Positions 1 to 11,837 of a stretch of 64,000 bases of DNA are shown here, piece after piece. This DNA comes from Onchocerca lupi. Taxonomy: Eukaryota > Nematoda > Chromadorea > Rhabditida > Onchocercidae. Position 1 is the first letter of the stretch, and the number at the start of each line of letters is the position of its first letter. The notes below the pieces were generated by a model. It had not been told where the DNA came from, ran no database searches, and worked only from the letters and a program-made list of their open reading frames with translations. Both the position numbers and the translations under genes were made by a program. The stretch lies in the NCBI GenBank assembly GCA_028564675.1, contig JAOVVO010000057.1:62001-126000 (forward strand). Direction: 5' to 3'.

Positions 1-1122
1 TGAGAGCCTGAAAGTTCTCACAGTTATTTATCAAAAATAATCGCAGACAGACTACATCAAAACAAAACAAACTATAAAATAAATATACACCAAACTCTGT
101 GAAACTGAACTAATGGAATCAGGACAATTGGAATTATTTATATTTTTGATTTATCCCAAAGCGAACACATCTGAAAGATGAAGCGATGTTTGTCCTTTCG
201 GTTCTCCAACACAAACCGCATAACTAGAAATGATTTTACTTTGCTACCTTCAAGCCAGAATGACCCATGAAACTAAATTACGGATTATGAAAGAGCTCAC
301 ATGAAACTGCTAACAATCTGTTTTGTATCATCGTTCGTCCTGGCATTCGCAAAACTAACACAGGAACATAGAAGCGCTACCCAGGCGCACCATTTCATCT
401 AATTAAATATTAAATTATAAATAGATTTAAAAAATAAAATCCTCTATAATTTAGTGTACTCTAAGTGCAGATAAATTCGCCCTTCAATCATATTGAATAA
501 ATTCGGAACTAATCTTCCACAGAAAAAAATTTCTTTCTCATTAATAATAACAAAAACTTCGCAACTTTAAGACATGATCATTTCATTTCCCGTTCAGTAG
601 TATTTTTCATTCTAAAACTATCAAAAATATCAGCGCAAATCCTATTCGATGTTTTATGAAAAAAGCAAATATTCAGCTCATCGAAAACATTATGTTATTG
701 AATCCAGTCTGATTTCGGCATTTCAGAGACAGCATAAATTTTTATAATGAATTGAGAGGAAATGAGAAAACATACTCTCATCATTAATCCACACATACTA
801 AAAACCATTCCTAACACATTCATATATTCAGGAATTGGGTCATCTACAACAGAAAGAGATGACTGCGGATCCACAGGTTTATATCTAAAAAAAGAACGAA
901 AAATATTCCAAATTTTAACTTGAAGTTTACATAAAAAAAAAAAAAATTTCAAGTTTATAATAATGAGCTGATGCAATCAGGAAAGCAATTATTCTTAAGG
1001 AATCTTAAAATTCGAACTCCTTCTAGTCTCCTTCCATGTTAGAATGTTATACAAAATCAAAATAAATTGAAAGCAACTTACCTTACTATTCTACCCGGTC
1101 TTTTTACATCACCGTTTTGCAT
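1..1122 (-). CDS. Asterix/WDR83OS-like PAT-complex subunit (3' end off window)
   Basis: Small ER membrane protein. Known role of the family: Asterix (WDR83OS) pairs with CCDC47 in the PAT complex, an intramembrane chaperone acting on multipass proteins at the translocon. Exons read on the minus strand: 1122-1082 (start, MQNGDVKRPGRIVR), 884-776, 398-301 and 7-<1. All junction phases agree (2, 0, 2). The translated product carries the family signature: RYKP, then DDPIPEYMNVLGMVFSMCGL, then KWCAWVALLCSCVSFANAR and a DDTKQIVSSFM segment. These match the cytosolic N-tail, first TM segment and following TM region. The last exon starts at position 7 with M-L-S and continues beyond the left edge, so the C-terminal TM segment is missing here. 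The family is about 100 residues; some 85 are visible. It lies 750 bp downstream of tRNase Z on the same strand, too far to call an operon with confidence. Confidence 0.9.
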
Positions 1123-1873
1123 GTTTAATCTAGTGAGGAAAAAGTCACCACTAACGAATCTGAAATCCCGTTTTGCGTTTACAGTGTTAGTGGAATGTGT
1201 TATTCATGCAATACAATAAAAGAGAAATAACTTTGCAAAATATATCAAGATTTGAATTTACATTCAAAATTTCAAACTAGGGATTTTAAAATTTCATTGA
1301 ATTCTATACGTATCACAAAAAACATTCGCTGAATATTCACTTCACGATAACATATTTCAACTTGTCATAAAAAGTGGCTATTTTAAAAATTTGGCAGAAG
1401 CAACTACTGTTTTTACTTTTTATTATGCTTCTTAGATTTTGTAACGAAAAAAACTATTTCAAATAGCTGGAATGTATCTTTTTAACAAGATTCAATTTTA
1501 ACTTAAAGTGAACAACAAAAAGTATTACTAGATTTCTAAAACAAAATAAGTGCAATCTAAATTATGAAACAATATAAAAAGAACAAAAAAAAAAAGTCAT
1601 CTAGCAAAATGAAACTCTTGCGGCATTTTCTGCAAAACTTCCAGAAACTACATGCAAATTATTTGGAAACATTTCTTTAAATTGAGGACGACTATCTTAA
1701 TATTTATATTGGTCTATCCACTTCGTCTGAATCGCGCACCTAACATTCACAGATGAAAATTTAATATTCATCTTGCAAAATTATCAATTGAATTATACTT
1801 TTGAATAATGGAGGCACTTTGGCTATACGATTAAATACATTCTTGAACTAAAAAAAGCTTAGTCTAGCAAATA
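1123..1873. other. intergenic, Asterix to tRNase Z
   Basis: AT-rich spacer between two genes on the minus strand. It must hold the tRNase Z 3' UTR and the Asterix promoter or outron. I see no coding exon or RNA gene in it. Confidence 0.6.
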
Positions 1874-4800
1874 TCATGAAATTTTTGAGGAAACGGAATC
1901 TGAAAAAGCTAAATTTTCGGGTGTCCTTTTTTTTTCTATCGTATCGCCAAGAGTATCAACAAATCTTCGAGCAAGTATGTCTTCTTGGATATGTCTTTTC
2001 AAAGATCGCTGCTTTATTTCGATAATTTCCTTTGCGAAAACTGTTCGTAGTACCGGAATTAGTTTTGCGGAGAGTTTTAGGTCGCTTGGTGTAACAATCA
2101 TATTATCCATCGCAATAGTTACATTACCTGCTTTTTCAATATAATCTGGTAAGGGTGGTACCTGAAATTCAGTAGAACTGTTGCTCGATTAGTGGAAATA
2201 CTGAAGCAATGTTAAATTGAGAAACATTTGCAATGTGATATTTCAGAATTCGTTTTTAATATTTAATTTGTATTTCTGATTTGCATTATTTACAAATAAA
2301 GGAAAAGAAAAACCGTAAGACAGAAATTTTTCGTTCAGTTAACTGCAATTTCACAAACATCTTAAAAAAAAGAAAAAAAGAAGTCACAAATAACTGTAAG
2401 ACTCAAACCTTCGGATATTTCGCACTAAAATGTGTCAGCACTAAATTCTTCGCACCCATACGTGTAGCAATATCAAAAGCTTGTTTCATTGTACTATGTT
2501 TCTTATACAGAGCATGTGCCTGAAAGCACACAAAAATGTAATTTCAATGAAAGATAAGGCCATTTCAAATCCTTTCCATAGCATGCTTTGATCACCAAGT
2601 AAAAATAAAAAATAACCTCTTCATCATCTGCAAAAGTCGATTCATGAATAAGAATTAATGCATCTTTTCCATGGTTCACAAGCCGTTCACAAGGCATTGT
2701 GTCACCGGAGAAAACAAACTTTCGGTTTTTCAAATCGGTAAATACATAACCAACAGCTGTTCTAGCATGATTCACCTGAAATGATTATTTCTGTTAAACT
2801 TTAGAATATACATGAAATGAAAAAAAGAAAAGGCTATGGAAAATAAAATTCATTAAAATTATTCACTACATAAATCACTGATGATTCTTCAATTTCGAAT
2901 ATATATATCAGATATGTTAACAAAAAGTTCACATAAATGGATTATTAGGAAGTCAAAAATAAAAAATAAGAGAAAAACGACCTTAACCGCGACGACACTT
3001 TTGAATCCAAGATTTTCTATACCCGCAATTTCAGAAGGCATTTCACCAGTTAAATCGGCCGCTTCTACTAGACTTCCTTTCTCTTGAGAAAGTCTGTAAA
3101 TTAGGATTATCAGTGGAAAATATATCAAGCGAATTCAAAAGATTGAACTTTTTCCAATATAATCTAAATTCTTCCTTTTCTACTACAAATTTCATCACAT
3201 TTAAAACAAATATTTCCCATAATGAATAACAGAAGTATCAAAACTTACGTCCATAATATTTTGGAAATGTCCACAATACGCATATCCTTTGTATAATTAG
3301 CAAAACTACGATCAACATCACGGAAAACTTTTAAAACATGACTTCCAGCAGCCACAATTAACGGTTTGTAAGTTATGCCTAAAAATTATCAAGTGATAGA
3401 AAATTTCTAACACATCTGAAACAGAAAATATAAACAATACAATTAAAAAGTAAACATAAAGTGCACCTCTTTTCGCAAATACTTCCTTCCGACAGTGAAC
3501 GATTGTGAAAATTCCATGGTAATGATCCTGATGACCGTGTGTAATGAAAACGGCATTTAATTTCAATAACAAATCTTCACTGACTTCATCACCAAACAAA
3601 GTGCGTAACTGACCTGGAAATATACAGCTTCATTTCTTCATCCGAAATGAAATTTCAAAAAAACAGTTCTTGAAACTTCCACGTTCATTTTTCTTCTAAG
3701 AATTTTACTTAATTATTTCTCCACAACCATAACTACAATGGAAGAGAAAGTAATCTAAGTTCTGGAAGGTACATTGATTCTATCAAATATGTAATAGATT
3801 GCATTGTGATCTAAAACTATAGAGAATTTTTAACTAGACAATACTCAATAAGAAAATCGAATTCTAATCAATCGACTGAATAAGATTACTTAAGCCAAAG
3901 AAATAAATAAAAAAGAACCAACCATACGTTCCTTCACCGCAATCAATAAGTATGCAAGAATTCTCGTTAAATTGAAGAAAATATGCACTAACATTGCGGA
4001 AATTAGTAGGTACAGCTGATGATGTACCAAGAAAACAGATTCGTGGCCAACTGTCCGTGCTTTCTAGCAGATTCGATGCTAAAAAAATCTAAATTTGTGT
4101 TCGCATCTATGTTTACAGATTGTAAAGCATAACATGCGATTCTCTTACATTTTTCGATATAAGCAAGTTGTTCCACTATGATGCAGCAAATTTAAAATTT
4201 TGAGGCTTTCAAAAGCAAATTGTGCTCACATATAATACATTCGTAATAAAAAAATGAATAGAAAGACGGAACGCAACAATAAAAATATCTAACTGCACTT
4301 GATATATTAACAAATTCTGATTTTGAGAATAACGATATATAACATTTACAAAGTCGAAAGAGAGCAAAAAATCCAACAGATGAAAAACTGCTAACTTACT
4401 GCGCATAAACAAATCAATGGCTTCGGAAGTTGCTGTGTCTTCCTTGAGCTGCAGCAATAAATCAGTAAGAATCAACGATACATTGGGCGGTGATGGATCC
4501 AAATTGACAGGTCTACGTAGAAAATATCGCTGGAATGGCCTAACATAGAGATAATTTCCAATTTTTTCGCAATCATCATCCTGGAAAAGACGATTCATGA
4601 CGTGATTTTAAAATTTAAAAAAAATTAATAATCTGTGTTCCATTTTTTTTCTTCCAAGCTGTAGAAAGAGTACAATCAAAGGTAGAGCAAAACTACATCA
4701 TCAACTAAGGTGAATAGAGAGAAGAGAATGACAAAATAAGTATGAAATAAGATCGGATGTTTCCTTTATATGATAATTCTAATAGATTAGAAATTTCTAA

Positions 4801-7800
4801 AAGCGCCCCACAAATCTTAAATTATAACTTATTCAAAAAAAAAAAAAAAATACAAACACGAAAAAATAATTTATGACATCCTCTTGTTAAATGTCATAAT
4901 TACCTGCTGTATAGTACCATTGAATCCTATTGGATGCAGAAGAGGAAATAATTTCGGACAAATGTAATTAAAGATAACATTGATACGGTACACAGCCTCC
5001 ATGTGAGGTAGACAAGGACCGGAACCATTGACAATGATATGCTCTACGCTTTCACCAAATGAAGCCATCCAAGATTTGTATTCATCACTATTTAGTATTG
5101 AATTTTCGGTGAAATGAACGACATATCGCAAACTTTTGTTTTGGCTGTAGTAATCCTACAAAAATAAATTATTCAAAAATCACATAAAAGTATGAGCATG
5201 CAAACACAGTGACAAAAACATGATGAACAAAGGAAGCGATAAATGATTGTTAAAGGAAGAAAATACTGATCGTTAAATAAAATAGAATATTTGATATGAG
5301 TATGAAAATTTGGTATGGACATAAGAAAACAGAATATTTGATATGAACATGGAAAACTGATATGAGCATGTTTTTATTCTTAATTTATTTAAAAATAGAA
5401 CTTACTCGAAGCAAAGTATTATTCTGTAATGATGGAAGCTTCCTTAGATCATTACACTCAACAATAAGGCAAGCATACAGTGGCTTAGCCTTTAAATCAC
5501 TTAAAACTTCCTCTGCCTGTAATAAGTCCTCATTCATTATTCATTTTACGCCATTCCGGAACAAGTTCTCAGTTTCAGTTCTTATTTAATTCCCGATTCT
5601 AAATTAAAAAAAACAGTGGTGGATTCACAAGAGCAATCTTGCTAACAATATTCATATAAAGTACATATTAAACGGAAGTGTCAAATATCTTTTCAAAAAA
5701 GCCATAAGAGATGATACTAGAGAATTTAATGAAGTAAAAGAAAAAAAGAAACGTAACTTTATAAAGATGATGAGTCCAGTTTTGTCTTACAAAAATAAAA
5801 ATTTAATTCTCAATGTCTTAATTTTTTTTTCTACATCGCTCTTAAAAAAAATTCATTTGTTCACTTCTTGAACTGCACATATAAATTTGGACTACACGGA
5901 ATTAAATGCTACAAAGTTCCAGATAAGGAAGCGGTAAGATATAATAATGAGTCTTAAAAATTACTGTACAACGTTTTAACTGAAAGATGATACAGTGTTA
6001 TAAGTGGTCGAAGAGGTGATCCTAAGTTCTGATGATAAAGAAAAAAAAAAAAACAATGATTCATAAAACGAACCCTAATAAAACGTCCATCAGACAGCGT
6101 TATATCCTCGCCATCCTTCAACTGCTTCATGTGAGGACCACTGGGAATTTTGAGCTTCTTGATTTTTTGAATATCTAAGGATCTTTGTGGGGGTTTCAAT
6201 TCAACCAGAAAAGCTATATCCAGCTAAAAAAATTAAGATAAAAAATTTTAAAAGAAAAGGCAAAATTTGTTTTTGGTAAGGCCTGATTTATATCAACCAA
6301 AATTTCTTATTATTTTCCACTAGTTTACCATTTTCTTGAGAATGCGCGGATAAAATTTCGAACGAATTTTTCTTGTGAAATCAAACCTAAAACTTTGATT
6401 CGAATTTGCAACTAAAACTCCATCATATCTAATAATGATTTCTAGCACTTCATTAACCTTATTTCTTTTAGATTCTCTCTCTCCGCATTCTTTATAGGAT
6501 GAGATGAAAGGTAATATCTGGTTCTATTACATCATGATTTTCCACAAATATTCTCATTTCAGTCCAAAACTCAATTCCAAACAACTGTTTATTCCACTTT
6601 CAAGCCTAATTCATTCAATATCTTATGAAACGATTATATAAAATGCAAACTTTTTCCTGCATTGATCGCTGAGGAACAGAAAATGTTGATACCGGTATAA
6701 AATGTATAATTAGTGCATCATCCGAGTAAAAGCCACAGCTGAGGGGACGCTCTTCCACATGCAAAGCGAATTATTAATTTAAATTTCAACAAATTCTATG
6801 AAAGAACGACAAAGCATTACATCTAATCCATCTAGCAAATGAAAATAAAGAAAAAACATCCAATTAACATAATCTTATCCCCATATGAAATTTAAAATAA
6901 TTCGTTGGGATTGTGGAGTTCCAAATTTTTCGATTTAAAAAATTTAAAAATTCCACACCATGAAAAAAAAAAAAAGACTGCGTTATGAAACACGAGTTTT
7001 TAAAGAAAAAAGGAACTTTATGGATATAGAAAAAGTAATCGAGAATGTCTCAATTAAAAAATCCAGTTGTTTGCGCGAAATGTTCCAATTCTAACAATCA
7101 TAAGATTTCAAATCTGACAAATTATTTTTAGATACTTTAGTAGCCACAGTTGATGGAAAATCAGCATCGCTGTGATCATTTTGGAGTTCAAAATATTTTG
7201 TCTTGTTATGAGAACCATGCAATCTGATAATTCTTTCTAATTTGGATGACGATGACGCTATTGGTGTTTTGAGCAATCCAGATACGCCGGCAAAATGTTC
7301 CCAGGTATCTCAAAAATTTGGAAAAAAAATTAAAAATTATCAACTCGATGTTATTTATTTTAAATGTTTTTCGGACAGATTACTTAAACTTAACGAAATA
7401 CTTCGAACTGAAGTGCTGCATGCATTTCAAATTGAAATTTCCATAGACTAAAATTTATCGCAGCATTTCGAACTTGATTCTTCACATGAAAGCAGACATC
7501 AACAGACATTTGGAATTTTAAGGACTTCTAAACTAAGCAAGTCTGCCACGAATATTAAACAAATTACCTCGTGTAAAGAAGATATCGGTAAGATTTATGG
7601 CTTTTAAACGATTTGCAGCCAGGAATCGTGAAGTGCCTTCCGGACAATTAAACAAATAATCCTTATAATTAGTATGAATAACGACACATGGCTTAAGATG
7701 AGTTGTGCCATTGCTTATAATCTGCAATAAAATACTGACATATGCAAAGGATTTTACAACATTTAAAAGAATGCTATAAATAAAATTCTTTAGGACTTTA

Positions 7801-8507
7801 ATGTTATCATTACCAGAAACGCTTCTAATTATTAATTCTTCAAATTCATGATTTTCAAAAAGCAAACCTCGACTGATATACTAGGTGGTGGAGGTAATTT
7901 TGCTTTGTTCATTTGTTGTATTTCCGCCAATTCTTGAATTAAAATTTCCAAAGAGGACAATGCTTTCTTACCAAGATAGGTGCTGTGACTATGTCTAGAA
8001 AACTATGTTACATGAATATTGGAAAATTTATTCCCAAAAAACTAAGCATAAATAGTTATTTATACCAGAAAATATTCTTTGTGATTATGCACTGAACTAC
8101 CTGGAAAGATATTTCCTGTATTCACTGATTCGTCGATTCAGAGCTTGAATAATTTCTTCAATATCCCGATTTTTTTCAACTAAAAACGATATTTTGAGGC
8201 AAGAATACATTAAGCAGATCTTTCGCATCCACCATCAAATATTTCAATGCTGTTCAGAAGTGATATTATCTAAGCCCAGCTCGGCTCTTCAATACTGTTT
8301 AGAAATGACGTCAGCTATGCCTAGCTTGGCTTCAAAACGAAAAATTATATGCAATATTAGTTATTTTAACCTTAACTATTTGTTAATATAACTAGACAAA
8401 AGACCTGAAAGGTATTTCTTTTGAAGTAAGGAAATAGCGTAGTTCAGAAGTCGAGAAGAAATTGTTTTTTGCAGCAAGGAAGTGGATCGTCCAGCTAACA
8501 TTAACAT
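1874..8507 (-). CDS. long-form ribonuclease Z (ELAC2/HOE-1 type), ~16-17 exons
   Basis: Endonuclease that removes 3' trailers from nuclear and mitochondrial tRNA precursors. Exons on minus: 8507-8405, 8179-8101, 7994-7868, 7721-7568, about 7308-7136, about 6780-6651, 6223-6074, 5516-5406, 5155-4904, 4580-4400, 4078-3923, 3613-3467, 3378-3249, 3093-2982, 2775-2617, 2519-2409, 2161-1874 (stop TGA). Phases agree except across 7308-6651. Visible motifs: degenerate N-half lactamase motif YLFNCPEGTSRF; VNGSGPCLPHMEA in the linker; CFLGTSSAVPT and LIDCGEGTYGQL opening the C-half; the zinc-binding FITHGHQDHYHG (HxHxDH); SGDTMPCERL with LIHESTF; and HSTMKQA with LTHFSAKYPK at the end. Length is about 850 residues, typical of the long form. 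The first 34 residues are rich in Arg, Ser, Leu and Lys with no acids, as in a mitochondrial presequence; the family is dual-localised to nucleus and mitochondria. The start at 8507 is chosen because only it joins exon 2 in frame. Confidence 0.93.
5284..5377. repeat. 47-bp imperfect tandem duplication in a tRNase Z intron
   Basis: Two copies starting AGAATATTTGATATGA at 5284 and 5331, each followed by a short A-rich run and a TATG-containing tail. It lies wholly within the intron between the exons ending at 5155 and starting at 5406. Confidence 0.6.
8243..8332. repeat. 45-bp tandem duplication just upstream of tRNase Z exon 2
   Basis: Two diverged 45-bp units (8243-8287, 8288-8332), both starting TTCAAT(G/A)CTGTT(C/T)AGAA and ending AGC(C/T)(C/T)(A/G)GCT(C/T)GGCT. 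They sit in the first intron of tRNase Z. The second unit contains TGACGTCA, a palindromic CRE/bZIP-type octamer. Confidence 0.65.
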
Positions 8508-9381
8508 TCATCTGCGAGAGATTTCAACTGAATGCTTCCGATCAAAACTGAAATTTCATTTCCGAAAACGAAATTCAAGTATTAAATCAAATGAAAAAAC
8601 TGGCTGCGTCTGTTTGAATAATTCTAATTATTGATAACTATTGATAAATGCAACTTTGAATTCAGTTAGAGAATCTTAAGATTTTCGCTCTAGAAATCGA
8701 ATTATGTCATTCATGATGCCCAAATCTTTAATTCCCACAATTAATAGACTTCTTGATCTAATAATCTTCTAGAAATGACGAGACTGTCCCCTGTCAGTAT
8801 GTGGAGGTCAAGCTAAGGACTAAAGGTCAAACATCCCGTCACTCAATAACCCAGCTGTAAACAGCGAAAGTAGTCGCCCGTTAGATATCGAAACTTCTAG
8901 CATGCAAATTAGTAAGTCTCATCGGCGATCGTCATTTAACTCCACTTCGGGGATTTCTACATAATTTCAGGAGTATTTCAGGAGTTTCCGGTAGGAATTT
9001 TATGGCAAGAGGAATCTAACATAAAAAAAGAAAGAAAAAAGAAAAAAAAACTGCTATCTCGCAGAAATATTCCTTTCAAAAATATCGAAATTTGTCGATT
9101 GAGCATCAAGAATTATCTTATTTACTCTCTTCTATTCACGAATCTCGTCCACTCATTGATTTTTTTTAGCATATTTTGTTCAAAGATTGAAGTTTTTTTT
9201 TTTTGATTCAAATAATTATCAGAAGTGAGGGATGGACATACACAAACTATGGCATTGATATTTCTAATTTAAAATTTATTTAATTTCACTCAAATTAAAT
9301 TTATCTAAGCTAATTTCCTTTCTTTTTAAATTTTACATCTAGCAATTATCTATCATATCACACTGAAAACTGCGGCATATA
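8508..9381. other. intergenic, tRNase Z 5' flank to kinase 3' end
   Basis: Spacer between the tRNase Z start and the stop of the first kinase, both on minus. The 8770-8990 part is less AT-rich and probably holds the tRNase Z promoter. CTCTCGCAG ends directly before the start-codon cluster (minus, ~8520-8512) and could be a trans-splice acceptor. I tested 8770-8960 for tRNA A/B boxes and saw no convincing match. Confidence 0.5.
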
Positions 9382-11837
9382 TTATGAAGCATCCGGTTCC
9401 ATGTTTGATTCTTGCTCTGGTTTATCTTTATCAGTCGCTATCTTTTTCTGCGTGGATTGCGTGGACTGCTTACTAGGCACACCAACTATGCTACTCTTGT
9501 ACTGGCTCAAAATACCTGTTCCTTCTTCCTTGATTTCTTCTTTTGGATTTATTTTTTCCCAGTCATATGGATATTCCTTAAATAAGTACGAGTAGAATTG
9601 AATATCATGATTTTAGATCTTTTTTTTCTCAAGTTTTCGTCTCATTCAAATTCATTTCAAGGTAATGAATTCAGAAGAAAGATGAGCACCTGACTCCTGG
9701 TATCCTGTATTGCACTATGCATCAAACTATAAATCTTTTCATAATCGGGTGTGTCGAAAAATTTCGTCTTATCGCATATTTGAAGTATTTCAATATATTT
9801 TCTTGGACAGCCACCGAACAATTTTCTTAGACCTTTATCTTTGCGACATTGCTTCTTGGATATGCCTATGTCGTTCATTCCCTAAAATTGATAAATAATC
9901 AAACGTTTTGCTTATTTATTTGTTCCTAAAAATTAAAAAAAAAAAAGTAGTTTTACGATTAGTTCGCTTTTCAATCAGAAATGAAGTTTGACAAAGTTTT
10001 CTTTTCATCTTTTGTTGTTTATTGTTTGTTGTAGCAATAGTAAATGTTACTGTTTATTATTACTATTATTGCTGTTTTGTGAGATACCTTCAATAATATT
10101 ACTCTCCATACTTATTCCTTTTTTTATTCTATTTTCTCCAATCATTTGAAAATATTTTCACGAATTATTTAGCCTGTACCCTACTTTAATTACTATATGA
10201 AGAGTTTATTTTTATTAATTATTAAATTTACCGTTTTTTTTTTTTGAATGCTTCCTAATTATTTTGAAAGATTTTCACGGCATTTTACTATTTGGAAGTT
10301 TCCAAATTGTGTGAATTTCTCAGAACTCATTCATAACTTCTAATGGCTTAATTATGTAAGGTTTATTATTGCACAGGTGATATTTGATTATCATTATCAT
10401 TGTCACCGTCATATTTCTCCAAGGTAGCTTTCCAGCGGTGAATTCAACTACCATATATAACCATGATTCTACATCATCCTTCCGACACAGTTCACGTAGT
10501 ATATGAGCTGATAACGGAGCATATTTCAGGGTACCACGAAAGCCAGTCAATGCGCGAGGATTTCGCATCGTGCCATCTTCATGGATGTACGATCGAGCCA
10601 TGCCAAAATCAAGAACATAAACCTGGAACCTGATATTATGGTATTTAATTATTTGACCTTGAATTCGAAGGACGAGGACGAGGCCCGGAAAATCATCAAT
10701 CAAGTCAAGCAAAATCTGATCTCTTTTGTTATTATTTAGCCCTGTAACTAAACTGTTAATGCTTGTGGCTGATCTCCAGCTGGTTTAAAGTGTGTCTAAA
10801 AATGATGGCGATTGAGCGGAAAACTTACACTTTAATTCAAAGTTTGGTTCAGATAACATTTTTTTGACTTATACCGTGCCACAATTTTAGCATAATTTTT
10901 TTTCTGGCAATAATATAAAAAGCTAATAGATCATTAGAAAGTATTAGAAGTTCTCCTCATTCATTACAATTTTTCTAATTAATCAATTTATGGATTTGTA
11001 TTAGATAGTCTTAAAAATTTAAAGATTTCTAGAAAGCAATACGTTTCTTAGTTCGTTCACTTCGGGCCTACCGATGGCGAAATTGCCTGGCTTAACATCG
11101 CGGTGCAAATAGCCAATATTATGCAAATCTTCCAATGCTTCCAAACATTTAATCCCGACACTGATCGCTGTCCCAAATGAAAATTTTTTGTTTTCAGTTT
11201 CTAGTCGTAAATCCTGCATTATTCATGCTTTCAAAATGTTGCTCAAGTAAAAATTTTTACTTCATATTCTGCTTATCATATCAGTGATAATTAGCCATGT
11301 TGAATTCTCATTATGTTTTTATTACAAAACATACAAAGAAAATTGATTAGCAATTTAGATCAATTAATAGCTCATTAATTAGTGATTTAAATTGATTAGT
11401 AATTTAAAAAAAATTACTGACCTGTAAGGATTTTCCAACCATAGTCATAACAATGTAGTAGAAATCTTCCTGTTTCCCTTTGTCCTCAATGGTGCAAAAA
11501 TGTCGCAGGCGATCTTGCTCCTTCAACTTACTTAGTACTGTAAGTTCCATTTTCAAAAAACCAACTTTTTCATGAACACTTTCTACCTAAAGTTCTTGAA
11601 TTTGCTCGTCTTCTTAAGCAATTCTTTAATTTAACTCAATCAATAAGTTGAGTTAACAACCATTCAAAATGTTAAGTAATACTTTACAAAAAAAAAAAAA
11701 AAAATCACCTTCAACGCATACTTCTTGTTGTCTTTGGAACAAACATAAACAGCACCGAAAGCACCTTGCCCAAGTTTACCGTCAATTTTCCATCCTTTTA
11801 CAGTACTACCAATTTCAAGTTTTACTAAACTTCCCAT
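9382..11837 (-). CDS. CK1/TTBK-like protein kinase (first copy)
   Basis: Ser/Thr kinase of the casein kinase 1 superfamily, tau-tubulin-kinase-like branch that is expanded in nematodes. Exons on minus: 11837-11709, 11586-11422, 11213-11043, 10622-10407, 9881-9690, 9576-9382 (stop TAA). All junctions are phase 0, giving 355 residues. Visible motifs: glycine loop LGQGAFGAVY (residues ~22-31), catalytic lysine in YALK (~43), catalytic loop HRDVKPGNFAIG, VLDFGMARS in place of DFG, activation segment GFRGTLKYAPLSAH, then KDDVESWLYMVVEF and LPWR, and a late GGCPRKYIEIL block. The C-tail is short, charged and Gln/Ser-rich. All catalytic residues look intact. Substrate is unknown; many worm relatives are germline or sperm enriched, which is family knowledge and not evidence here. 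A paralogue lies at 28892-31225. Confidence 0.9.
11633..11656. repeat. 9-bp perfect inverted repeat in kinase intron 1
   Basis: TTAACTCAA at 11633-11641 and TTGAGTTAA at 11648-11656 are reverse complements with a short loop. It lies in the intron between the exons ending at 11709 and starting at 11586. No function inferred. Confidence 0.4.

Noticed and set aside
2881..3087. Plus-strand open frames opposite tRNase Z exons (also 5362-5589, 7242-7451)
   Set aside because: They are antisense shadows of well-supported minus-strand exons with exact splice borders and family motifs.
8770..8960. GC-richer block tested as a tRNA or spliced-leader RNA gene
   Set aside because: No good A/B boxes, no cloverleaf by eye and no leader-like sequence.
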